This document shows positions 27,004 through 34,314 of a DNA stretch of 64,000 nt, piece by piece. Position 1 is the stretch's first letter; every line of letters begins with the position of its first letter. The notes beneath the pieces are model-generated. The model saw only the letters and a program-made list of their open reading frames with translations, was not told where the DNA came from and ran no database searches. The stretch is from Alphaproteobacteria bacterium (GTDB taxonomy: Bacteria > Pseudomonadota > Alphaproteobacteria > Rhizobiales > JAJFHC01). The translations under genes and the position numbers were made by a program. The stretch is taken from contig JAJFHD010000129.1 in assembly GCA_021775805.1 (NCBI GenBank), forward strand, positions 1 through 64,000. Reading direction: 5' to 3'.

Positions 27004-27830
27004 ATTCAATCCTTGCAATCGCGCACAATGAAATCCGCATCGGCACGCGCAATCGTTGGGTCGTGCTTGCGTCGCTGATTCTGCTGGTTTTCGCCCTCCT
27101 TCTGGTATTGCTCGGCAGCGCACCAACCGGCGCCACCAGGACCGACAGCCTCACGGTGGTTGTCGCGAGCCTTTCAACACTCTCGGTTTATCTGATCCCG
27201 CTCATTGCATTGCTATTGTCGTTCGATGCGATTGCCGGGGAAATCGATCGCGGAACCCTTCAGCTGACCCTGGCCACTCAGGTTTCAGGCGCCGAAATCC
27301 TGCTGGGGAAATTCCTCGGTCACTTTGCCGTTCTGGCTCTGGCGGTGTTTGCCGGATATGGCATCGCCGGCGGACTTGCCTTTGCCCTGGGACAGAACGC
27401 GGGATTTGCAGGACTGGCCGATTTGGCCCGCCTGATCGTAACCAGCACTGCCCTGGGCGGGACGTTCATTGCGATAGGATACGTCGCCAGCGCCAGTGTC
27501 CGGCAAACAGGTACTGCCGCTGCATTGGCCGTTACGATCTGGTTGTTTGCCGTCGTGCTCTACGATCTCGCCCTGCTTGGCGGTCTTCTAGCCAGCACGG
27601 ACGGTTTCTTTGCCAAGGTGCTGTTTCCGTATTTTCTGCTGGCCAACCCCGCCGATGCATTCCGCGTCTTCAACATGGCGGCGATTGAAGCGTCGGGCCT
27701 GACAACCGGGCTGGCGGCGAGCGGGCGGGAAATGCCGATTGCCCCACAATTCGCAATGATCAGTCCACTTGTCTGGATGGTTTTGGCATTTGTTGTTTCA
27801 ACGCGCATTCTGAAAAGGATTCAGCCATGA
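27000..27830 (+). CDS. nosY: NosY, ABC transporter permease
   Basis: A 276-residue inner-membrane ABC-2 type permease with about six helices (for example ASLILLVFALLLVLLG and FAVLALAVFAGYGIAGG). The stretch FDAIAGEIDRGTLQLTLATQVS is the conserved cytoplasmic coupling segment of NosY. It pairs with NosF and NosD. Start and stop both overlap neighbours by 4 bp, consistent with tight coupling and fixed stoichiometry. Confidence 0.95.
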   Translation: MNSILAIAHNEIRIGTRNRWVVLASLILLVFALLLVLLGSAPTGATRTDSLTVVVASLSTLSVYLIPLIALLLSFDAIAGEIDRGTLQLTLATQVSGAEILLGKFLGHFAVLALAVFAGYGIAGGLAFALGQNAGFAGLADLARLIVTSTALGGTFIAIGYVASASVRQTGTAAALAVTIWLFAVVLYDLALLGGLLASTDGFFAKVLFPYFLLANPADAFRVFNMAAIEASGLTTGLAASGREMPIAPQFAMISPLVWMVLAFVVSTRILKRIQP

Positions 27831-28369
27831 AACTGATAGTCTTGCTCCTGTCGGGCGGTCTCGGCGCTGCTGTGATGTTCGGCGGATTCAACAAGGAGAA
27901 TCCGGCGATTGACATTCCCGGACCAATCGCCATGACGGAGGAGGCCGTAGGCCATTACTGCAATATGAACATTCTCGAGCACACCGGGCCCAAGGCGCAG
28001 ATACACTTGAAGAATATCGATTTTCCGATCTGGTTCTCACAGGTTCGCGATGCTGTGGCGTTCACCAGGCTACCCGAAGAGACACACGAAGTGACAGCGA
28101 TCTATGTCCACGACATGGCGCGCGCCACGAGCTGGGAAGCTCCAGGGGACGACGCCTGGATCAGTATCGACAAAGCACATTTTGTGATTGAAAGCGAAAA
28201 GAACGGCGGGATGGGTGCGCCGGAAACAATACCTTTTGGAACAAGGGACGCTGCCTCTGAGTTTGCGGCACTTAACGGCGGTAGGGTCGTAACATTTCCA
28301 GATATTCCGGACGACTACGTGATTGGTCCGGTCGAGGTTAAACACCAGCAGACCGGGAGCGTGAAATGA
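27827..28369 (+). CDS. nosL: NosL copper chaperone, without lipobox cysteine
   Basis: A 180-residue periplasmic copper-binding protein that delivers Cu(I) for NosZ assembly. The copper-ligand motif HYCNMNILEH (His52-Cys54-Asn-Met56) and the C-terminal DAASEFAALNGG are characteristic. Most NosL are lipoproteins; here the N-terminal hydrophobic segment (IVLLLSGGLGAAVMFGG) contains no cysteine, so lipid attachment is not expected. The protein may stay anchored by its N-terminal helix or be released. The flanking genes overlap it by 4 bp each. Confidence 0.92.
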   Translation: MKLIVLLLSGGLGAAVMFGGFNKENPAIDIPGPIAMTEEAVGHYCNMNILEHTGPKAQIHLKNIDFPIWFSQVRDAVAFTRLPEETHEVTAIYVHDMARATSWEAPGDDAWISIDKAHFVIESEKNGGMGAPETIPFGTRDAASEFAALNGGRVVTFPDIPDDYVIGPVEVKHQQTGSVK

Positions 28370-29337
28370 CGCTTTCGCGCAGGCGGTTCATATCCATTAC
28401 CGCTGGCGTGGCGGCCAGTGGAATCGGCGCAGCGATAGCCCCTGTACCCGCCGAAACCGCCACATGGCGTGGGGTAGCCCTGGGGGCTGACGCCAAACTG
28501 GTCGTCACCGGATTGCCAAGACCGGAAGCCGATCGACTGATTGCAATGGCTGGTGCTGAGATCGAACGGCTGGAAAACATATTCAGCGTTTACCGTCCGC
28601 AAAGCTCGCTATCGGCCCTGAATGCAACCGGCATTCTGGAAATGCCGCCGCCTGAACTGCTTTCACTGCTCTCAATCGCCGACTCGATCCATGCGGCAAG
28701 CGGCGGGATGTTTGATCCCACGATCCAGCCGCTTTGGCGCGTCTACGCGGAACACAAAGGACAGCCGCCGAGGGCGTTGATGCGCGAGGCCGCGGGACTG
28801 GTCGGCTGGCAGCATGTGCGTTCGAACGCGGGTTTCGTGAAGTTTGAGAAGGCCAACATCGCCCTGACGCTGAACGGCATTGCGCAAGGTTTCATCACAG
28901 ACCGCATTACACGGCTCCTGAAGTCTGAGGGGTTGTCGAGCGCCGTGGTGAAACTGGGTGAAATTGCAGCCGTTGGACATGATCAGCGAAATGAGCCGTG
29001 GCAGATCGGAATAGCAAAACGGGGCGACGAGCCTGCCGAGGAGTTTGTCGCCCTCGCCGATCAGGCGATTGCAACGTCATCTGCTGTCGGGACCACGTTC
29101 GATGGCACCACGAGCCACATCATCGATCCAGGAAGCGGTTTGCCGGCTCGCTCCCGATGGCAACGGGTAAGCGTTATCCACCCTTCTGCAGCAATCGCGG
29201 ACGGGCTTTCGACCGCGGCGATCCTGATGGATCGAGATCGGATTGGAGACATGATCGCCCAAACAACCAACGTCCAATTGATTGCGAAGAGTGCGAATGG
29301 AGACAGGTACTCCATGGCTTCTCGACCACAGTCCTAG
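28366..29337 (+). CDS. nosX: NosX, FAD:protein FMN transferase (ApbE family)
   Basis: A 323-residue exported flavin transferase that attaches FMN covalently to the NosR periplasmic domain. The signal is twin-arginine (LSRRRFISITAGVAASG). ApbE features: LENIFSVYRPQSSLSALNA, GMFDPTIQPLWRVYAE, LTLNGIAQGFITDRI, and DGTTSHIIDPGSGLPAR with the metal-binding C-terminal segment SVIHPSAAIADGLSTAAILM. It is the last gene of the nos operon and overlaps nosL by 4 bp. A shrunken second copy of parts of this gene is seen at 33204-33301. Confidence 0.95.
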   Translation: MTLSRRRFISITAGVAASGIGAAIAPVPAETATWRGVALGADAKLVVTGLPRPEADRLIAMAGAEIERLENIFSVYRPQSSLSALNATGILEMPPPELLSLLSIADSIHAASGGMFDPTIQPLWRVYAEHKGQPPRALMREAAGLVGWQHVRSNAGFVKFEKANIALTLNGIAQGFITDRITRLLKSEGLSSAVVKLGEIAAVGHDQRNEPWQIGIAKRGDEPAEEFVALADQAIATSSAVGTTFDGTTSHIIDPGSGLPARSRWQRVSVIHPSAAIADGLSTAAILMDRDRIGDMIAQTTNVQLIAKSANGDRYSMASRPQS

Positions 29338-29377
29338 GGCTTTGCTAGCAAGGGAACCGACTTGTAGAAACCTGCCT

Positions 29378-31630
29378 TCACGGTTGCTGCAGCAGTTGGT
29401 CGATGCGTTGTTCAATGCCTGCCAATGCTTCCTGCCATCCCGGCTTGTCAGGAGCCGATTGAACCAGCTTCAGCATGACGCCTTTGGCACTCTTCAACTC
29501 CGCGATGGCCGCTTCCCGGTTGTCCTGGCGCACGTGCACATCGGCCAGCTTGACGTGCCGCTTTGCCAGATCCCTCTTCCAGGCCATGTTTTCGGGCTCT
29601 ACGGTGACGAGAAATTTTCGAATGTTGTAGCTGTCGCGGTAGGACCGATAGGCTTCTGTGTATCTTCCATCAGCCATGTGCACATCGCCGATCTTGTCAT
29701 GAAGCTCGGACAGGTCCTCTTGCCAGACGACGTTTCTGGGATTTGTCGCGGCAATGTTTCGGGCGGACACCAAGGCGTCGCGATAGGAAGCCAGAGCATC
29801 CGTCCGGTGGCCGCGCAAGAACTGAACGTCGCCGATCAATGCGTTTACCTTGGAGAGGTCGCGTTGATGGGTCTTGCTGTCGGGATCGATTTTCACAAGA
29901 CGCTCCGCCAGGGCCCGGCCTTCGAGATAACGGCCCAGGGCTGCCGCAAGATTCCCCTGCGCATTCAGAGCATCGCCGAGCTTCGTGGTCGATACAAACA
30001 GGTCGCGTTGCCAGCGTGTGTTTTCAGGTTTGGATGCGGCCAGCCGGGAGATGATCGCGTGTCTTGCCTTGAAAGCCTGAAAGGCTTCCTCGGTATTTCC
30101 CTGTTTCAGAAGTACATAGCCAACCCGCTCGTGACCGAGACCGAGCCAGAACTGCCTGGACGTGTCGTCAGGTTTGAGGTCCGTGAGGCGTCTGTAGATT
30201 GAGCGGAACGAGCGGTAGGAGTCCAAAGCACCGTCCATATCGCCGGATACGCGCGATATGTCGCCGATGTGCATGTGCGATGCGGCCAACCTGCCTTGCC
30301 AGTGAGAATTTTCAGGCTCCTGTGCGACACGCTTTTGCGCCAGTTGAATGGCGGCCTCATGGTGACCACGGGCGCGGGTCATCGAACCCTCCCGCCACGC
30401 AATGTCTCCCAGCCTTTTATGGGATTCATGAAAATGGTGGTCGTCCCGGGGTCCCTCCAGAATAGCCAGGAGGTGAAAGTAGGACTTTATGGCCGGCTTG
30501 TAGTCGCCGGCGCGCCAGTACATATCGGCATGGGTTATCAGGGTCTGCTTGTCATCTGGTTCGAACTCCAGAGCCCTGGAGTAGGCTTCGCGCGCCCGCT
30601 GCGGGTCGCTCAGCTTGGCGATTGCGCCGAGATTGCGGAAGGCCGCTGCGGCGTCAGCTCTTTCCTTCTTTATGTCCGCTTCGACAGCACCGATCCGCAG
30701 TGCCTTTTCGTTGGCCACGTCCCGGTAGAGCGCTTCGGCCTGCTCGACATTGTTTTGCTTGAGCAATTCCAGCGCCAGGGCCATGCGGGCGTCGCCGGCA
30801 TTGGCCTTGACCTGGGCTGAGATCAGGGCCTGCTCGACGCCTTCGGCGATCGCGCCGGCGAAGCCGTCGCCTCCAGCCTCCGATGCACTGGCGCTGGTCG
30901 TGATCAGGCTCTGAACCAGGGATTTCAGCTTGGTGATTTCCTGCTGGTTGAGTTCGTCGCGCGCCACCAGGTGGGCGGACTGCCAGTAGTAGTAGCCGCC
31001 GGCAGCGGCGATCACGGCAAAAGAGACACCGGCAGCGCCCAGTTGCAGCCGGCGTTTGCGATCTGCACGTCTGGCGCGCTGCACGATGTCGTCGTAGCGG
31101 ACCCCCAGCAGACCGGCGACAACCTTTGCGGCGGCCCGTTCGCGGCCGTCGCCGACATCGCGGAAATCCGGCGCAACCGGTTCGGCGAGGTCCTGTGTTA
31201 CGGCACCGGCGTCATCGACCAAGAACCTGACCGCTGGCGGAAAGCACTCCTGCTCGGCGCTGCCGGGCTCGCCTGCGACGATAACCGGTATCACACGGTC
31301 GGACCGGCCCAGCGCCTTGAACTGCCGCACTTCCTCGTTGACATAGACGCTCCTGGCGGCATCGGGCGAGCACAGAACGATCAGGAATTGAGAGGCTTCG
31401 AGCGCGGAGATGGTCGCATCGGCCAGAGAATGGCCGCCGGCAAAATCGTCACGGTCACGGAAGATCGGCCGCAGGGTCTTCGGCACCGGACCAATGGCCA
31501 TCTGCTTGCCCACCAGATCGCCGTCAATCCGCCAGCCTTCCAGCTTCCTGTGAAGCCAGGCCGCGGCATCGGCGTCCTTGTGACTGTAGGACAGGAAGGC
31601 CCGGTAAGTGTTCTCGACCGCCTCAGCCAT
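29378..31630 (-). CDS. TIR-domain, single-pass membrane, TPR-repeat protein
   Basis: A 750-residue protein. Residues 9-125 form a TIR domain (AFLSYSHKDADAAAWL, FRDRDDFAGGHSL, FLIVLCSPDAARS, and YVNEEV with Glu99/Glu100 where NADase-type TIRs keep the catalytic Glu). A basic stretch and one helix (about 195-216, GAAGVSFAVIAAAGG) follow, then about ten tetratricopeptide-like repeats to the C-terminus (for example ALAAYERIL-like DALASYRDALVSARNIA). ATG 31630 is preferred (AGGAG upstream). TIR proteins in bacteria can be NAD-cleaving defence effectors, but TIR-TPR membrane forms also occur as signalling scaffolds. No defence partner is adjacent. Convergent with nosX. Confidence 0.85.
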   Translation of the reverse strand: MAEAVENTYRAFLSYSHKDADAAAWLHRKLEGWRIDGDLVGKQMAIGPVPKTLRPIFRDRDDFAGGHSLADATISALEASQFLIVLCSPDAARSVYVNEEVRQFKALGRSDRVIPVIVAGEPGSAEQECFPPAVRFLVDDAGAVTQDLAEPVAPDFRDVGDGRERAAAKVVAGLLGVRYDDIVQRARRADRKRRLQLGAAGVSFAVIAAAGGYYYWQSAHLVARDELNQQEITKLKSLVQSLITTSASASEAGGDGFAGAIAEGVEQALISAQVKANAGDARMALALELLKQNNVEQAEALYRDVANEKALRIGAVEADIKKERADAAAAFRNLGAIAKLSDPQRAREAYSRALEFEPDDKQTLITHADMYWRAGDYKPAIKSYFHLLAILEGPRDDHHFHESHKRLGDIAWREGSMTRARGHHEAAIQLAQKRVAQEPENSHWQGRLAASHMHIGDISRVSGDMDGALDSYRSFRSIYRRLTDLKPDDTSRQFWLGLGHERVGYVLLKQGNTEEAFQAFKARHAIISRLAASKPENTRWQRDLFVSTTKLGDALNAQGNLAAALGRYLEGRALAERLVKIDPDSKTHQRDLSKVNALIGDVQFLRGHRTDALASYRDALVSARNIAATNPRNVVWQEDLSELHDKIGDVHMADGRYTEAYRSYRDSYNIRKFLVTVEPENMAWKRDLAKRHVKLADVHVRQDNREAAIAELKSAKGVMLKLVQSAPDKPGWQEALAGIEQRIDQLLQQP

Positions 31631-32483
31631 TGCGGCTCCTGATTCAGGCAAGCGTTACAACGCAGAATGTCGCCGACGATTTTAGCGGTCATCGCGGTGT
31701 TGCGGCAAGCGTCAAGGACTTGCGCCGATCTACGGCGTGGAGGCGAACCACGGACCGTTGCGACAGGCGCCGGTCAGGGACAGTATGGTTGATACTTCGC
31801 AGCCTATATGACGCGGCAGGTCCGCACGATCCGTCCCGTCAGGGCGTCAAAATAGACCAGATAACGAACCCCATTCTTCAAGGCGCCAAATATGTAGTTC
31901 TTTCCCGTGCATTTGCGCGTGTGAATATCCTGGTATCCCTGCCGGTAATGAAGCGCGAGCCGCGCGCGGCGGCATGTCATGCGGCCGTCGACCGTAAAAT
32001 CCCTGGGGCCGGTGAACGAAAAACCTCCGCGCCGACCTCGAGACCGGCTCCCTGGCACCGCGTCAATGGTGCAGAGTTCCGCCACCTGCAGACCGGGGCG
32101 ATTTTTTGCCACATGAAATCATTCCTCCGAACAACGGACGGCGTTTTTCAGCAAACGCTGTCCCAATCGCCCGAGCCCGGCTGGAAGTATGGACCGCATA
32201 AGGAACGTTGTGAATTTTTCGGGCCGGCAGCAGCGATGGCCGGCCTCGGCCATGGTTGGTAATATGGGAGGGGCTGAATTGAGGGTACGAACTCAACTTG
32301 TAGAGGCTGCTGGCTTGGTGGGCGTGAACTGCGGCACGAAGACGAGACAGAGACGGACAGCGTTGGTGACGAGGACATGGAACCCGACGATGACGCCTCA
32401 TGTCTGGATTGAGAGTATAGCGACGGGCCGTAAACTGTTATTGGATGAGGCGTGTCCGGAAACCAAAGCAGCATATAAAACAA
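31631..32483. other. Accessory intergenic region with one doubtful small frame
   Basis: About 850 bp between the TIR-TPR gene and the next plus-strand gene. One 102-codon minus frame (31804-32112) is listed separately. The rest shows no recognisable protein, RNA or mobile element. It is part of a region of loose, decayed sequence that extends to 33.5 kb. Confidence 0.45.
31804..32112 (-). CDS. Hypothetical small protein, doubtful
   Basis: A 102-residue frame. The C-terminal third (NYIFGALKNGVRYLVYFDALTGRIVRTCRVI is the region at about residues 71-102) reads like the strand-rich end of a PepSY-like or periplasmic repeat domain, with FDALTGRIV recalling the DAxTGxI pattern. The N-terminal part is basic and low in family character, and no signal peptide or clear ribosome site is visible. 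It might be a real orphan gene, a remnant, or chance. Confidence 0.3.
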   Translation of the reverse strand: MAKNRPGLQVAELCTIDAVPGSRSRGRRGGFSFTGPRDFTVDGRMTCRRARLALHYRQGYQDIHTRKCTGKNYIFGALKNGVRYLVYFDALTGRIVRTCRVI

Positions 32484-32966
32484 ATGACTGGCTACAAACT
32501 AGAGAAGGAAATTTGGACAGACGAGGATTTCGACATCATGGGTTGGCATGATGTAAGCATACACGGAATAGCGTTCAGTCCACATGAGTGGTCACTTGCA
32601 TTGGACATAGACTACATTTTCAGGTGGGTAAGCCCAAAGAATGATGAGAAGTTTTTTCAGTTCTGGATTTCTCCAGCAACTAAGGTTTTTGAAAGTGTCT
32701 CTAACATACAGTTCGATGTTCCTTTGACGCCGCTCGAACCTATGGGAATCTCAGAACTGTATTGCAAGAGAACCGACCCGTCGTCGGAGGGTCTCAATCC
32801 GGCAATCAGATTCAGGATTGACTGTCATGTCGGCGAATTCTCGATTGTGGCTGATAGTTTTACAATGTTCGTCAAGCGTGCCCCCACCTTGCAGAAAGAC
32901 CAAGAATTGCGCGCTGAAGTACGCGGCGGGTTTAGCTTTTCTCGGGAACTGACAGCGTCCGAATAG
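32484..32966 (+). CDS. Orphan hypothetical protein, AT-richer than its surroundings
   Basis: A 160-residue soluble acidic protein without signal peptide or membrane helix. ATG 32484 is preferred because the protein-like part begins MTGYKLEKEIWTDEDFDIMG. The blocks MGWHDVSIHGIAF, LALDIDYIFRWV, FWISPATKVFE and IRFRIDCHVGEFSI look like a compact beta-rich domain known to me only as uncharacterised proteins, often isolated in variable regions. The protein has an immunity-protein-like feel, but no toxin gene is beside it. Base composition is lower in GC than the flanking nos and P450 genes, suggesting acquisition. Confidence 0.6.
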   Translation: MTGYKLEKEIWTDEDFDIMGWHDVSIHGIAFSPHEWSLALDIDYIFRWVSPKNDEKFFQFWISPATKVFESVSNIQFDVPLTPLEPMGISELYCKRTDPSSEGLNPAIRFRIDCHVGEFSIVADSFTMFVKRAPTLQKDQELRAEVRGGFSFSRELTASE

Positions 32967-33203
32967 AGCGGACATCATCACCGTGTCAATTTGACACTAC
33001 AAGCTGTGGGAGCGCATAGGCTGGATAGTGTTCCCCGCAGGCCTTTGTGCCGCACTGACGGGGGTCTCATCTGCGTAGCGATTTGCCATAGTAAAGCACT
33101 ACCGCAGCTACGTATTCGTCCTTTCAATTGGAGCTTCCATGTCTTCGACAGGATTGTAATTTTCCGGGTCATAGGACATCGATAAATTTCCACCGAAGTC
33201 CCG

Positions 33204-33301
33204 TTGCCAATAGCCACCGGAAGCGGATCGACTGATTGCATTGGCCGGCGCGGAGGTCGAACGGATACAGGTATTCCATGGCCTCTCGATTGCGGTCCTA
33301 G
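33204..33301 (+). pseudogene. Remnant of a second nosX-like gene with internal deletion
   Basis: Positions 33204-33264 align base for base with nosX 28514-28569 (TTGCCAA, CCGGAAGC, GATCGACTGATTGCA, GGTCGAACGG) with scattered changes and a small insertion. At 33265 the match jumps to the last 40 bases of nosX (29300-29336: ACAGGTA, TCCATGGC, TCTCG, GTCCTAG). The middle roughly 730 bp of the gene is gone. It cannot encode a working enzyme. Confidence 0.75.
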
Positions 33302-33310
33302 AGAATGTCC

Positions 33311-33443
33311 GACCGGTGGACGCGCCAGAACGGCCTGGACGTGCCTTCAGATTTGAGGTCAACGAAGCGTTCGTAGTTGGAGCGGAACGAACGGTGTAAG
33401 TCAGACACACGCTCCATATCGCCCGAAACGCACGATCTGACGC
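33311..33443 (-). pseudogene. Remnant of a second TIR-TPR-like gene (one TPR segment)
   Basis: This stretch matches 30131-30265 of the TIR-TPR gene over its whole length (CCAGAAC, GCCTGGACGTG, TTTGAGGTC, GAGCGGAACGA, CTCCATATCGCC). In the proper minus frame it still reads SGDMERVSDLHRSFRS and RFVDLKSEGTSR, against SGDMDGALDSYRSFRS and RLTDLKPDDTSR in the intact gene. It sits right after the nosX remnant in the same relative order and orientation as the intact pair. Confidence 0.75.
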
Positions 33444-33515
33444 CTTCGGCCCGCTCAACCCGTATCATCTGCTTGTGTGAGATTTCGCTCTGTTGCTGCG
33501 AGCCATCAGGGAAAA

Positions 33516-34115
33516 TCACGAACCGAATGCAGAAGCTATCTTCCTGCCGGCATCCATCATGCGCCGTTTTCGGGTCGGCCGGTTTACGATGTTTGCAAAG
33601 GGTCGTGTTCGTTGCCCTGTGTCTCCCGGATAGAGCCGTGCGCGTTCGGCGAAATTATCGAACACTTCAGTGTTGTGGCCGTTGCTGCAAAAGGTTTCTG
33701 CGGCAACGTCTTCGGCCAGAATGGCGTCATGATGGCCGAGTTCGATGTGCAGATACTCGAGCGAAAGTCGGTCTTCGCAACCGGCAAGCACAATGGTGTC
33801 GCCATTGACCAGATATTTGGCCGGCACCAACACGCCGTCGAGCAGAAGACAATGTTTGCGGGAGACGTAAAGATCGGCTGCAGGCCTGTCCTCTCCCAGC
33901 GCGTCCTTGCGGATAAGGACCGGCCGGAACGTTTTCGGCCATGCCGCTGCGGTCCGCGTGTAGCGTCGCCGGCCGATCCACTTGATCGAATGGGTTTCGC
34001 CTTTTGCAGTCAGAACGCGATCGCCGATCACTAGGTCGTCGATGCGGCAGTCGCCACCGGGTGTACGAATCCTTGTGCCGGACAAATAGCAGATAGGTGG
34101 TGGGGCCGATGCCAT
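33516..34115 (-). CDS. Hint-domain protein
   Basis: A 199-residue protein that is almost entirely a Hedgehog/intein (Hint) domain. The N-terminal ICYLSGTRIRTPGGDCRIDDLVIGDRV is the Cys-containing splicing-type block A (nucleophile Cys9), followed by IKWIGRRRYTR, RPVLIRKDALG, DLYVSRKHCLLLDGVLVPAKYLVNG (His in block B-like position) and EYLHIELGHHDAILAE. Alphaproteobacteria carry many such proteins, usually fused behind repeat or calcium-binding regions; here the N-terminal exported part is missing. GGAGG is 10 bases before ATG 34115. Role unknown. Confidence 0.85.
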   Translation of the reverse strand: MASAPPPICYLSGTRIRTPGGDCRIDDLVIGDRVLTAKGETHSIKWIGRRRYTRTAAAWPKTFRPVLIRKDALGEDRPAADLYVSRKHCLLLDGVLVPAKYLVNGDTIVLAGCEDRLSLEYLHIELGHHDAILAEDVAAETFCSNGHNTEVFDNFAERARLYPGDTGQRTRPFANIVNRPTRKRRMMDAGRKIASAFGS

Positions 34116-34314
34116 CGATTAAATTCCTCCAGTCGTACTGCGCGCAGGCGGCGATGAGAATACAGACTATCCGTGCATGGCGCCATAGAATTGTTACCCG
34201 ATTTGCGTTCGGCAATGCCCTGCAGTTCCCCGACTCTCTTTGCAGAACCGTGGTTCCGTCTGGTTTAGAAACCGCTCCAGTGCCATACTCAGCCGTCACA
34301 AATCCGGATTTCCG

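Noticed and set aside
33108-33458. A 116-codon minus frame across the pseudogene mosaic
   Set aside because: Its middle is antisense to the nosX remnant and the TPR remnant is read in the wrong frame; only its last 30 residues look orderly, which is too little.
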